This document shows, piece after piece, positions 51,605 through 59,178 of a DNA stretch of 64,000 nt. The notes beneath the pieces were generated by a model, which did not search any database, was not told the DNA's origin, and saw only the letters and a list, made by a program, of their open reading frames with translations. Source of the stretch: Streptomyces sp. CA-210063. GTDB taxonomy: Bacteria; Actinomycetota; Actinomycetes; Streptomycetales; Streptomycetaceae. Position numbers and translations under genes: made by a program. Location of the stretch: the NCBI RefSeq assembly GCF_024612015.1, contig NZ_CP102512.1, positions 620,001 to 684,000 on the forward strand. The letters run 5' to 3'. Numbering within the stretch: position 1 is the stretch's first letter; every line of letters starts with the position of its first letter.

Positions 51605-51770
51605 GTGGGTGCGGATGGGACAGTGTCCCCGGGCCTCACCTTTTGCCCACAGGGACGATCGTTCGGCTGAAGCCCTGTGGAGCCTTTCGCCGAGAGGCGA
51701 CCGCCATCCGCGCCCACACACAGACCGCCCCGACCGTGATTCCCCCGTCCCGGTCGGGGCTTCCTCTTTC
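51605..51770 (+). ncRNA. Candidate structured RNA with intrinsic terminator
   Basis: A 14-bp closing stem, GTGGGTGCGGATGG (51605-51618) with CCATCCGCGCCCAC (51704-51717, one G-U pair), encloses further helices: GGGAC-AGT-GTCCC near 51617-51629, CCACAGGG (51647-51654) with CCCTGTGG (51673-51680), and TCGCC-GAGA-GGCGA (51687-51700), whose loop is a GNRA tetraloop. An intrinsic terminator, GCCCCGACCG (51727-51736) with CGGTCGGGGC (51751-51760) and a T-rich tail, follows after 9 bp. The region has no protein-like frame. It lies between convergent genes, so it is not the leader of a downstream plus-strand gene. Its 5' end could extend to about 51500, where more short hairpins occur. Confidence 0.55.
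51727..51770 (+). terminator. Intrinsic terminator of the candidate RNA
   Basis: GCCCCGACCG and CGGTCGGGGC form a perfect 10-bp stem with a 14-nt loop, followed by TTCCTCTTTC. Classic U-tract terminators are rare in this genome window, which makes this one stand out. Confidence 0.8.
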
Positions 51771-51840
51771 CCACCTGGCCCTTTCCCACCTGGCCCTTTC
51801 CCACCGGGTCCTTTCCCACCTGGTCCTTTCCCACCTGGTC
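51766..51840. repeat. Five tandem 15-bp repeats (CTTTCCCACCTGGCC type)
   Basis: Five consecutive 15-bp units at 51766, 51781, 51796, 51811 and 51826, differing only at the last positions (GGCC, GGTC) and one CGGG. They fill the space between the RNA terminator and the end of the convergent dipeptidase gene. No function is apparent. Confidence 0.85.
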
Positions 51841-51858
51841 GGACCGCCTTGACGCGGC

Positions 51859-52515
51859 TCAGGCGTCGAGTTCCCGCGGTCCGTACAGCGCGGCCGGTGC
51901 CCCCGTCATCAGGGCCCAGTAGCGGTCGCCGTACGACCAGTGCCACCACTCCGTGGGGTAGTTGACCAGCCCTGCCTCGGTGAGGGCCGCACCGAGCGTC
52001 TCCCGGTGGGCGCGGGCCTCGGCGGTGATGTTGTCGGCCCCCGTGTAGCAGGCGCCGGCGCTCTCCTCGGGGCTGGCGTTGACCGGCGTACCGAAGTCGA
52101 GCTCCCGCCCGTCGGCGTCGACGAGGGTCAGGTCGACGGCCGCGCCGGCGGAGTGCGGGGCTATCTCGGGCGGGGAGACATAGCGGCTGGCCGCTGCGCG
52201 GATGCGGTCGGCCGGCCAGTCGGGGTGCAGGGCGCGCTGCTCGGCCGCGTACTCGTCGAAGTACCGGCGCTGCAGGGACGGCGGCCGGTAGCCCTCGACG
52301 AACAGCAGGCGCAGTCCGTCCGGCAGCAGGGCCTGGGCCTTGACCAGCCGGTCGAGCACGCCCGCGCGGAGATGGGCGTAGGCGCCCGTGGTGTCGACCT
52401 TGCGCTCGTCGACCAGCAGGGAACCGTCCCGGCGTACGTCGACGAGCGGCTCGTCGCAGTCGTGGACGGGTACGGCCGCCACCTTCGGGTCGGACATCAG
52501 GATGATCTCGGTCAT
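51859..52515 (-). CDS. D-Ala-D-Ala dipeptidase (VanX-type, peptidase M15D)
   Basis: Zinc dipeptidase of 218 residues cleaving D-alanyl-D-alanine. The VanX residues are in place: Arg77 (VEGYRPP), zinc ligands His121 and Asp128 in HSAGAAVDLT, catalytic Glu189 and third ligand His192 in PTEWWHWSYGD. No signal peptide, so it acts in the cytoplasm. Unlike vancomycin-resistance clusters, no vanH, vanA or vanRS genes are adjacent, so it may serve peptidoglycan recycling. ATG 52515; ATG 52497 is a less likely start. It is divergent from the epimerase gene. Confidence 0.92.
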   Translation of the reverse strand: MTEIILMSDPKVAAVPVHDCDEPLVDVRRDGSLLVDERKVDTTGAYAHLRAGVLDRLVKAQALLPDGLRLLFVEGYRPPSLQRRYFDEYAAEQRALHPDWPADRIRAAASRYVSPPEIAPHSAGAAVDLTLVDADGRELDFGTPVNASPEESAGACYTGADNITAEARAHRETLGAALTEAGLVNYPTEWWHWSYGDRYWALMTGAPAALYGPRELDA

Positions 52516-52856
52516 GGGCTGATCATCTCGTGGGCTCGGCCGGTTTCTGCGGGAATCGGCCAGGCCGGTCGCAGGGGCGAGCTCCGGTGGCTCGGGCGAG
52601 CCGGTGCCTCAAGACGGTGGCTCAGGCAAGACCGTGGCGGATGGCTCAGGCAAGACCGTGGCGGGTGGCTCAGGCAAGACCGTGGCGGGTGGCTCGGGCA
52701 AGACCGTGGCGGGCAAGACCGTGGCGGGCAAGACCGTGGCGGGCAAGACGGTGGCCGGGCATCGGTGGGCTCGTCCGGTGCGGCTGCCTGTATCCGCCCG
52801 GCCCGGGTACTCGTGGGCGGCCCTGCGGGAATCGAAGCGCGCGAGAGGAGTCAGCG
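52516..52856. other. Divergent intergenic region with a composite minisatellite
   Basis: This 341-bp gap has promoters for the dipeptidase (minus) and the epimerase (plus, GAGAGGAG before GTG 52857). Its middle is a 24-bp plus 15-bp repeat array (52619-52755), annotated separately. No convincing gene. Confidence 0.5.
52619..52755. repeat. Composite minisatellite: 24-bp units then 15-bp units
   Basis: Three full 24-bp units (GGCTCAGGCAAGACCGTGGC plus GGGT or GGAT) at 52619, 52643 and 52667 are followed by a shortened unit and then four 15-bp units (GGGCAAGACCGTGGC) at 52696, 52711, 52726 and 52741. The 15-bp unit is the 24-bp unit with 9 bp deleted, so the array has grown in two steps. Confidence 0.9.
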
Positions 52857-53885
52857 GTGGACGGAGAATCCGGCAGCAGGATCGTGGTCACTGGCGCCAC
52901 CGGCAATGTGGGGACGAGTCTGGTGCGGCTGCTCGCGGAGGACGCGGAGGTCGGTCGGATTCGGGGACTGGCCCGTCGGATTCCCGACGGGGCGCCCGCG
53001 AAGACGGACTGGTCGGCCGTGGACCTGGGATCCGAGGAGGCCGATCTGGTCAAGGAGTTCGAAGGGGCGGACGCGGTCGTCCATCTCGCCTGGGCCTTCC
53101 AGCCGACGCACGATCCGGCCGTGACCTGGCGGACCAATGTGCTGGGCAGCATGCGTGTCTTCGAGGCGGTGGCGGCGGCGAAGGTCCCGAAGCTGGTGCA
53201 CGCCTCGTCGGTCGGCGCCTACTCACCGGGGCCGAAGGATCACGCGGTCGACGAGTCGTGGCCCACGCACGGATGGCCCGACGCCGCGTACTGCCGGGAG
53301 AAGGCGTATCTGGAGCGCGCGCTGGACTCCTTCCAGCACGAGCATCCCGGGGTCCGGGTGATACGGATGCGGCCGGCGTTCCTGTTCAAGCGGGAGTCGG
53401 CGAGCGAGCAGCGCCGTATCTTCGGCGGGCGTTTCCTGCCGGGGCCGTTGGCCCGGCCCGACCTGCTGCCGTTCCTGCCCGACATCCCCGGGCTGACGGT
53501 GCAGGCCCTGCACACCGACGACGCCGCCCAGGCGTACCGGCTGGCGCTGCACACCGACGTCCGCGGGGCCTTCAACCTCGCGGCCGAGCCGCCCGTGGAC
53601 GCCGCCCTGCTCAGCGAGGTGCTGGGTTCCCGTGCGGTGCGGCTGCCCAGGGTCGCGGCCCGGTCCGCGGTCGCCGCCGCGTGGAACCTGCGGTTGCTGC
53701 CCGCCTCCCCGCACCTCTTCGACGCCGTACTGCGGCTGCCGCTGATGGACTGCACCAAGGCCCGCGACGAACTGGGCTGGCGGCCCGAGCGCACGGCGGT
53801 GGAGGTCCTGGAGGAGTTCCTGGAAGGAATGCGACAGGGGGCCGGGGCGGAGACGGAGCCGCTGCGGGGGCGGAAGGTCGGCTGA
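52857..53885 (+). CDS. NAD-dependent epimerase/dehydratase (extended SDR) family protein
   Basis: Nucleotide-sugar-epimerase-like oxidoreductase of 342 residues. NAD-binding motif VVTGATGNVGTSLVRLL (TGxxGxxG), Asp after RGLARR replaced by RIPDG, active-site region HASSVGAYSPG with Tyr-x3-Lys expressed as YCREKAYLE. The C-terminus DCTKARDELGWRPERTAVEV is the typical epimerase ending. GTG 52857 has GAGAGGAG upstream; the much longer open frame that runs through the repeat array is rejected. Substrate unknown; monocistronic. Confidence 0.87.
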   Translation: MDGESGSRIVVTGATGNVGTSLVRLLAEDAEVGRIRGLARRIPDGAPAKTDWSAVDLGSEEADLVKEFEGADAVVHLAWAFQPTHDPAVTWRTNVLGSMRVFEAVAAAKVPKLVHASSVGAYSPGPKDHAVDESWPTHGWPDAAYCREKAYLERALDSFQHEHPGVRVIRMRPAFLFKRESASEQRRIFGGRFLPGPLARPDLLPFLPDIPGLTVQALHTDDAAQAYRLALHTDVRGAFNLAAEPPVDAALLSEVLGSRAVRLPRVAARSAVAAAWNLRLLPASPHLFDAVLRLPLMDCTKARDELGWRPERTAVEVLEEFLEGMRQGAGAETEPLRGRKVG

Positions 53886-53888
53886 GTG

Positions 53889-53921
53889 CGCCGATCGAAT
53901 CGGGTACGCCGATCGAATCGG
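53889..53921. repeat. Direct repeat of CGCCGATCGAATCGG
   Basis: Two exact 15-bp copies at 53889-53903 and 53907-53921 (18-bp period) directly after the epimerase stop. Each contains the dyad CCGATCGaaTCGG-like half palindrome. Confidence 0.7.
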
Positions 53922-53958
53922 TTGCGGTCGAGCAGCTCGACTCGACGTGAACCGTGAA

Positions 53959-53992
53959 CGGCGCCTCCCCGGGTCCCACCGGGGAGGCGCCG
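53959..53992. terminator. Hairpin terminator between convergent genes
   Basis: Perfect 14-bp stem CGGCGCCTCCCCGG (53959-53972) with its complement at 53979-53992 and a 6-nt loop. It lies between the epimerase gene and the convergent acidic-protein gene and can serve both. Confidence 0.8.
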
Positions 53993-54024
53993 AGTCTCAG
54001 GGGCGGCCGTGGAAGACCTCGGGG

Positions 54025-54294
54025 TCAGCCGGACGGCTCGTCGGGTACGGGCTGCTGGGGGTTGGCGGCGGCCGACCGGGGTGCGCCCTGCCTGCCGGTC
54101 CCCGCCTCGTCCGTGTCGGGGACGTCGGTGGTATCGGCGGCCGGTTCGTCGTTCTCCGCGTTCTCCTCGTCGTCGGTGGCGCGCGTCGGCGCCGCCTCCC
54201 ACGGGTCCTCGCCCGCCCCCGCCTGCTGGTCGGGCAGGTCCCTCGGTACGGGGTCACCGTGCTCGCCGGGACCCTCCAGCCGATGATCGGTCAC
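54025..54294 (-). CDS. Small acidic, disordered hypothetical protein (89 aa)
   Basis: Highly acidic, Pro/Asp/Glu-rich sequence (start MTDHRLEGPGEHGDPVPRDL, middle DDEENAENDEPAADTTD) without hydrophobic core, so probably intrinsically disordered. GTG 54294 is preceded by GGAGGGAG at good spacing, which is the main support for translation. No known family. It is divergent from the FBP-domain gene. Confidence 0.6.
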   Translation of the reverse strand: MTDHRLEGPGEHGDPVPRDLPDQQAGAGEDPWEAAPTRATDDEENAENDEPAADTTDVPDTDEAGTGRQGAPRSAAANPQQPVPDEPSG

Positions 54295-54436
54295 GGCGTG
54301 CTCCCTCCTGTCGTGCACCGGGCGCGGGTACCTCGGCCCGGTCGGCCCAAACCAGGAGTTCCAGGGTGACGTCCCCGGCGATACGCGCGCCCAAGTCGAA
54401 GTAATCCGTTGGTCCCCTCCCAGAACGCCGAGTACC

Positions 54437-54493
54437 TTAGGTGGAAACCTAGTATCCCTAGGTTCCTGGTTTCCAGGCCGCAGGTTTCCCATC
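54437..54493 (+). promoter_or_regulatory. Leader with alternative hairpins upstream of FBP gene
   Basis: Several mutually exclusive stems overlap here: TAGGT-GGAA-ACCTA (54438-54451), AACCTAG-TATCC-CTAGGTT (54446-54464), GGAAACC (54443-54449) with GGTTTCC (54468-54474), and CCTGG-TTT-CCAGG (54465-54477). Such competing structures are typical of attenuators. Ribosome-protection factors are often attenuation-controlled, so a link to antibiotic or translation stress is plausible but inferred. Confidence 0.5.
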
Positions 54494-54519
54494 CATCCCC
54501 CACACCTGAAGGACCCACT

Positions 54520-55014
54520 GTGAAGTCGCTCACCGAGCAGGACATCCGCAACTCGTTCATCAACTGCTCCAAGGGCGAGGCGAAGCGGATCTCGATACCG
54601 CGTGATCTGGAGCGACGGCCTTGGGAGGATCTGGACTTCCTCGGATGGCGGGACCCGGGGGCGCCCGACCGGAGTTATCTCGTCACCGAGCGGGCGGGTC
54701 GACTGGTCGGCGTCACCCTGCGTTTCCCCGCCGCGCGGCGGGGGTTCCTGCATCGCAGCATGTGCTCGTTGTGTCTGACGACGCACCGGGGGGACGGGGT
54801 GTCGTTGATGACGGCTCGGAAGGCGGGCGCGGCCGGGCGGGAGGGGAACTCGGTGGGGGTGTACATGTGCGCAGACCTGGCGTGCTCGCTGTATGTCCGG
54901 GGCAGGAAGCCGCTCGACACGGGGAGCCGGTTCGAGGAGAGTCTGACGACGGAGGAGCAGATCGCCCGGACGGTGGGCAATCTGTCCGCGTTCCTGGAGA
55001 AGCTGTACGACTGA
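54520..55014 (+). CDS. FBP (FusB/EF-G-binding) domain, treble-clef zinc-finger protein
   Basis: Soluble protein of 164 residues similar to the FBP/FusB family, members of which bind elongation factor G and protect it from fusidic acid. The zinc-finger cysteines are Cys82 and Cys85 in MCSLCLTTHRG and Cys117 and Cys122 in MCADLACSLYVRGRK. The N-terminal helical part starts MKSLTEQDIRNSFINCSKGE. GTG 54520 follows GAAGGA. Whether it gives fusidic acid tolerance here is unknown. It is preceded by a hairpin-rich leader. Confidence 0.83.
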   Translation: MKSLTEQDIRNSFINCSKGEAKRISIPRDLERRPWEDLDFLGWRDPGAPDRSYLVTERAGRLVGVTLRFPAARRGFLHRSMCSLCLTTHRGDGVSLMTARKAGAAGREGNSVGVYMCADLACSLYVRGRKPLDTGSRFEESLTTEEQIARTVGNLSAFLEKLYD

Positions 55015-55132
55015 GCCCCCCGCCATCGGTTCAGCAGCCGCGCCGCCTCGACGTCGTGCAGGTGGATCAGGACCTCCTTCGGAGTCACCCGTGCGGCTAG
55101 GGTCCCCGTTCAGGAGTTCGGTACCGCGGCGG

Positions 55133-56413
55133 ATGGGGAACAGCGCAAGGATGCGAGACGTACGTGGTGTGTGGGCCCTGATTCGCACGCGGGTCGCGAA
55201 GTGGCGGCAGGATCCGGTGATCGTGCAGTCGGTGCGGTCGGCGGCGGCCGCCACCGTGGCCTATGTGGTGGCGTTGCAGTTCAGCTCGGAGGCGGCGCCC
55301 CTGACGGCGCCGCTGACCGCGCTTCTCGTCGTGCAGGTCACCCTCTACGCCACGCTCACGACCGGTGTCCGCCGCGTGAACTCGGTGGTGGCGGGCGTCG
55401 TCATCGCCATTGCCTTCAGCGCCCTGGTGGGGCTCACCTGGTGGAGCCTCGGCCTGATCATCCTCGCCTCGCTGGCCGTCGGGCATCTCGTGCGGGTGAG
55501 CGAGTTCGTGCCCGAGGTGGCGATCAGCGCCATGCTGGTGCTCGGGGTGACCCGGGTCGGGGACACCGCGTGGGCGCGGGTCCTGGAGACGCTGATCGGC
55601 GCGGTCGTCGGGCTCGCCTTCAACTTCCTGCTCGCTCCCCCGGTGTGGGTGGAGGCCGCCGGCGAGTCCATCGAGGATCTGGCCCGGCGGATGCGGCGGT
55701 TGATGATCCGCGTGGGCGAGGAGGCCGCGGGCCGCACCCCCGCCGAGGCCGCGGCGGCCCGGCTCCACGAGGCCCGGGAGCTCGACTTCGACATCGTCGA
55801 GGTGGACGCGGCCCTCAGACAGGCCGAGGACAGCCTGAAGCTCAATCCGCGCGTACGGGAAGGTCTGCTGCACCGGGTCGTACTGCGCACCGGTCTGGAC
55901 ACGCTGGAGATCTGCACGGTGGTCCTCAGGGTGCTGGCCCGCACCCTGACCGACCTCGCCCGGGAGCGGGAGCCGAGTCCGCTGTTCTCCGCCCAGGTGG
56001 GGGCCGCCATCGAGCGGCTGCTCGCCGAGATCGGCGACGCCGTGGTCAGCTTCGCCGTACTGGTCACCACCGACGTCACCCGCAGCGCCGAGTCCGCGGA
56101 GGACCGGCTCGCCGCGGAGCTGTCCACGGCCACCACGACCCGCGACAAGCTCGCCCAACTGCTCCTCGAAGAGGTCCAGCGAGACGCGAACCAGTGGCAG
56201 CTGCACGGTGCCGTGCTGACGGAGGTCAACCGCATACTGGACGAGCTGGACACCGAACACCGCTCCCAGCGGCTCCTGGAGGAACTCGACCGCTGCACCC
56301 GCGAACAGCGCGAGCGCTCCCCCCGGCTCACGCGCCTCCGCGAGCGCGTACGCATCCCGCGCCCCCTCCGGCGAAAGCGGAACCGGTCCGGCCCCGCCGG
56401 ACGTGCTAAGTGA
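55133..56413 (+). CDS. FUSC/aromatic acid exporter family membrane protein
   Basis: Protein of 426 residues. Residues about 25-170 contain about five to six membrane segments (VQSVRSAAAATVAYVVALQF, TALLVVQVTLYATLTTGVRR, VVAGVVIAIAFSALVGLTWW, LETLIGAVVGLAFNFLLAPP), matching the FUSC/ArAE family. The C-terminal half is a long helical cytoplasmic domain ending in a basic tail (RRKRNRSGPAGRAK). Its substrate is unknown. ATG 55133 is chosen; ATG 55151 is an alternative. The next gene starts 80 bp later on the same strand. Confidence 0.83.
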   Translation: MGNSARMRDVRGVWALIRTRVAKWRQDPVIVQSVRSAAAATVAYVVALQFSSEAAPLTAPLTALLVVQVTLYATLTTGVRRVNSVVAGVVIAIAFSALVGLTWWSLGLIILASLAVGHLVRVSEFVPEVAISAMLVLGVTRVGDTAWARVLETLIGAVVGLAFNFLLAPPVWVEAAGESIEDLARRMRRLMIRVGEEAAGRTPAEAAAARLHEARELDFDIVEVDAALRQAEDSLKLNPRVREGLLHRVVLRTGLDTLEICTVVLRVLARTLTDLAREREPSPLFSAQVGAAIERLLAEIGDAVVSFAVLVTTDVTRSAESAEDRLAAELSTATTTRDKLAQLLLEEVQRDANQWQLHGAVLTEVNRILDELDTEHRSQRLLEELDRCTREQRERSPRLTRLRERVRIPRPLRRKRNRSGPAGRAK

Positions 56414-56458
56414 CGTCGTACCAAGGGACGTCGCACCAAGGGACGTCGCACCAGGTGA
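56412..56458. repeat. Three 16-bp tandem repeats (GACGTCGCACCAAGGG type)
   Basis: Units at about 56412, 56428 and 56444 read GACGTCGTACCAAGGG, GACGTCGCACCAAGGG and a final GACGTCGCACCAGGTG. They lie directly after the membrane protein stop and 36 bp before the next start codon. Confidence 0.8.
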
Positions 56459-56493
56459 CAAAGCACCACGCGATATCGAGGGGAGCGTACGGA

Positions 56494-57651
56494 ATGGCCG
56501 AAGGCACCGTGCGGATCGACGGGACCACACTGCATCTGCCGGGCGGTGTACAGGTGCGCTTCAAGCGCACCCTGCGCCTTCCCGAGACGGGCACCCACCA
56601 ACTCCCGCCCGGTCTGGGCGACTTCCCGATCCGTCGGGTCGAGGACCACCCGCACACCGCTCCGGAGGAGATGCGGGCGCGCGGCGGTGTGATGCTCCCC
56701 GTGTATCTGCGCGAGGCGATGTGGCTGCATTTCGGCGGTTCCACGGAACCGGCCGCGCTCCAGGTCGGCGTCGGCAAGGTGTGCGCGGTGTCGGGCAAGC
56801 CGTGGAGCGGCACGCTCGTCCGTGACCCGCAGAACTATGTGGTGCTGCCGCGTCAGCCGTGGCTCGACGGCATCAACTCCGGCAAGGGCACGGTCCGCCA
56901 GTTCGTGGCCGTCCCGCTCGGGCTCGGCGCCACGGTCGAGGGCCAGGTCACCGGCGAGGAGGTGTTCGGCGGGGTCCAGCTGCAGTCGTTCCCGCTGAAC
57001 GACAAGCAGCTCGCCGGGTGGCGTGAGGGGGAGCGGCTGCGCGCCCAGCGGGAGCGGAACATCGGCCCGATCGGTGGGTACGGCGGCTACGGCGCCACGG
57101 GCCCGGTCCCGATGCCGCCGGGTGCCGCACCGATGCCACCCCCGTTCACCGGCGCCCCCATGCCCCCTCCGCCGGGTGGCGGGCCGATGCCTCCGGGCGC
57201 CGCGTACCCGATGGCGGCGCCGGGCGCGGCGCCCGCGCGCAGCGCCCCCGCGGCCCCGCCCCGGGCTCCCGCCGCGATGGGACTCGGGGTCGGCGGTTCC
57301 ATGCGCCAGGAGGTCTACCGTGACACGTGGCCGCGCGGCAGCTGGGCCGAGAAGCCGGCCGGGCGGATCTTCGTGCACCTCGTCACCCCGCCCGAGTGGC
57401 GCCGGATCACCGGGGAGGCCCCGCCGCCGTCGCCGGTGGACCGCGCGGCGTACACCCGGGCGGGGCTGCCCTGGTTCGACTACTACGACCAGGACGCCCA
57501 CGATCTCGACCCGGCCGACGCCCTCGGCACCGTGAAGCCGGTCGGCGACTGGCTCGGCGACGACCTCGACCCGTGGCAGCCACCCACCCCCGGCCAGGTC
57601 AAGCCCCTCGGCGACGCACCGGGCCGGCCGATCCAGGACGGCGACTGGTAG
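56494..57651 (+). CDS. Conserved hypothetical protein with proline-rich linker (385 aa)
   Basis: Two folded parts joined by a Pro/Gly/Ala/Met linker. Residues 1-190 are beta-rich (RIDGTTLHLPGGVQVRFKRT, RGGVMLPVYLREAMWLHFGG, VGVGKVCAVSGKPW, YVVLPRQPWLDGI). Residues about 195-265 are low-complexity (MPPGAAPMPPPFTGAPMPPP). Residues 270-385 form a second soluble part (RQEVYRDTWPRGSWAEKPAG). There is no signal peptide. I do not recognise the domains. It follows a FUSC gene on the same strand; ATG 56494 has GAGGGGAG upstream. Confidence 0.7.
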   Translation: MAEGTVRIDGTTLHLPGGVQVRFKRTLRLPETGTHQLPPGLGDFPIRRVEDHPHTAPEEMRARGGVMLPVYLREAMWLHFGGSTEPAALQVGVGKVCAVSGKPWSGTLVRDPQNYVVLPRQPWLDGINSGKGTVRQFVAVPLGLGATVEGQVTGEEVFGGVQLQSFPLNDKQLAGWREGERLRAQRERNIGPIGGYGGYGATGPVPMPPGAAPMPPPFTGAPMPPPPGGGPMPPGAAYPMAAPGAAPARSAPAAPPRAPAAMGLGVGGSMRQEVYRDTWPRGSWAEKPAGRIFVHLVTPPEWRRITGEAPPPSPVDRAAYTRAGLPWFDYYDQDAHDLDPADALGTVKPVGDWLGDDLDPWQPPTPGQVKPLGDAPGRPIQDGDW

Positions 57652-57662
57652 CGGAGACGGCC

Positions 57663-57691
57663 ACGGGACCTCGGCAGGCACCAGGTCCCGT
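57663..57691 (+). terminator. Hairpin after conserved hypothetical gene
   Basis: ACGGGACCT (57663-57671) pairs with AGGTCCCGT (57683-57691) around an 11-nt loop, 12 bp after the stop. A second hairpin with a 12-bp stem lies at 57799-57829. Between them CACGGCATC recurs three times. Confidence 0.65.
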
Positions 57692-57906
57692 AGCGGGCCT
57701 TCGCACGGCATCCGCTACGGATCTCTGCACGGCATCCCAGCCGACTTAGGTACGGCGTCCGGTCGCCGACACGGCATCTCCGCCGGTGACAGACCCCGGC
57801 GGCGGGCGTTGCATGGCGCGCAACGTCCGCCGTCGTGCTTTGCGTCGAGGCGCTCGCACCCGTCAAGGTGGTGACGGCCGAGACGACCGACACCCGAGGT
57901 GCACGC

Positions 57907-59178
57907 ATGACGAGTGAGGCGGTAGGGGACCGAGGCGGCTGGAGCAGGCGCCGCGTCCTCGGGCTGCTGGCGGGGGCGGCCGTACCGGCCTCCCTGGCCG
58001 GTTGCGCGGGCTCCGACGGGACGGCCGGGCCCACCTCGCCGGCCCCCGCGCGGAACCCCTCCACGGCTCCGTCGGCGGAGGCGGAGGCGGCATCCGAGGC
58101 CGCGGCGGGCGCCGCGTCCGAGGCAGCCTCCCCCTCCCCCGCCGCCACCGGCCCCCAACCGCTCTACCTCGGCACGTACACCTCGGCCGAGGGCGGCGGC
58201 ACCGGCATCGGCGTGGCGACGTACGACGCCAGGAGCGGCCGTATCACGGGCAAGGGGACGATCACCGGGGTCGACGACCCGTCCTACCTCGCTGTTCACC
58301 CGGACGGCCGGACGCTGTACGCCGTGAACGAGCGGGCGGAGGGCGGGGTGACCGCCGTACGGCTGTCCGACCGGAAGGTTCTCGGCAGCCGGAGCAGCGG
58401 CGGCGAGGCCCCCTGTCATCTGTCGGTGCACCCGAGCGGGCGGTGGCTGCTGAGCGCGAACTACGGGTCGGGCAGTGTGGCCGTGCACCCCGTCGAGGAC
58501 TCGGGTGCCATCGGCGAGCGCACGGACCTGGTCGTGCACAGCAGTCCGGCGCCGGGCCCGGGTCAGGAGGGCCCGCACGCGCACCAGATCGTCACCAGTC
58601 CCGACGGGGGTCATGTCCTGGCCGTCGATCTGGGCACCGACACGGTGTACACCTACCGCCTGGACGAGTCCCGGGGCACGCTCACCGAGGTCTCCCGGGC
58701 GCGGACCCGGTCCGGCGCGGGGCCCCGGCATCTCACCTTCCATCCCGGGGGCCGGTACGCCTATCTCGCGGGCGAGGTCGACAACACGGTCGTGGTCTGC
58801 GCGTACGACCCCGACAGCGGGCGCCTCACGCCGGGCGCCCCGCAGTCCACGGGCACGGGTTCGGGCACGAACTACCCGGCGCAGCTGGTCGTGACGCCGG
58901 ACGGCTCGCATGCGTATCTCGCCAACCGGGGGCACGACAGTCTGACGCGCTACGCGGTCGAGGCCGGCGGTGCCCGGCTGAAGCTCCTTGACACCGTGCC
59001 GGTCGGCGGGGACTTCCCGCGCCAGATCGCCCTGTCGCCGGGCGGCGGTCTGCTGTTCGCCGCGCTTCAGCGGTCGAGCGCGGTCAGTGTCTTCCAGGTC
59101 GACCCGGAGACCGGTGAACTGCGGCGCGCGGGCGAGCCGTTCGCGTCACCCGTCGCCGTCTGTGCGCTGCCGCTGTAG
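57907..59178 (+). CDS. Lactonase family seven-bladed beta-propeller lipoprotein (6-phosphogluconolactonase-like)
   Basis: Exported lipoprotein of 423 residues: twin-arginine SRRRVL at 13-18, lipobox SLAGC with Cys33, an Ala/Ser/Glu-rich spacer, then the propeller (PQPLYLGTYTSAEGGGTGIG onward). Repeated blade motifs such as PSYLAVHPDGRTLYAVNE, PCHLSVHPSGRWLLSANYGS and PRHLTFHPGGRYAYLAGEVD fit the YbhE/lactonase family. Extracellular location is unusual for a true 6-phosphogluconolactonase, so another lactone or a binding function is likely. ATG 57907. It overlaps the DUF2470 gene tail to tail by 33 bp. Confidence 0.88.
   Translation: MTSEAVGDRGGWSRRRVLGLLAGAAVPASLAGCAGSDGTAGPTSPAPARNPSTAPSAEAEAASEAAAGAASEAASPSPAATGPQPLYLGTYTSAEGGGTGIGVATYDARSGRITGKGTITGVDDPSYLAVHPDGRTLYAVNERAEGGVTAVRLSDRKVLGSRSSGGEAPCHLSVHPSGRWLLSANYGSGSVAVHPVEDSGAIGERTDLVVHSSPAPGPGQEGPHAHQIVTSPDGGHVLAVDLGTDTVYTYRLDESRGTLTEVSRARTRSGAGPRHLTFHPGGRYAYLAGEVDNTVVVCAYDPDSGRLTPGAPQSTGTGSGTNYPAQLVVTPDGSHAYLANRGHDSLTRYAVEAGGARLKLLDTVPVGGDFPRQIALSPGGGLLFAALQRSSAVSVFQVDPETGELRRAGEPFASPVAVCALPL

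Noticed and set aside
51859..52515. VanX-type gene taken as part of a glycopeptide-resistance cluster together with the VanZ-like gene
   Set aside because: No vanH, vanA, vanS or vanR homologues are near, and VanZ and VanX-like genes here are over 2.5 kb apart with unrelated genes between.
52604..52856. Repeat-encoded GSGKTVAG string read as an ATP-binding P-loop protein or N-terminal extension of the epimerase
   Set aside because: The string comes from a minisatellite, the frame with GSGKT is not the epimerase frame, and no other ATPase motif follows.
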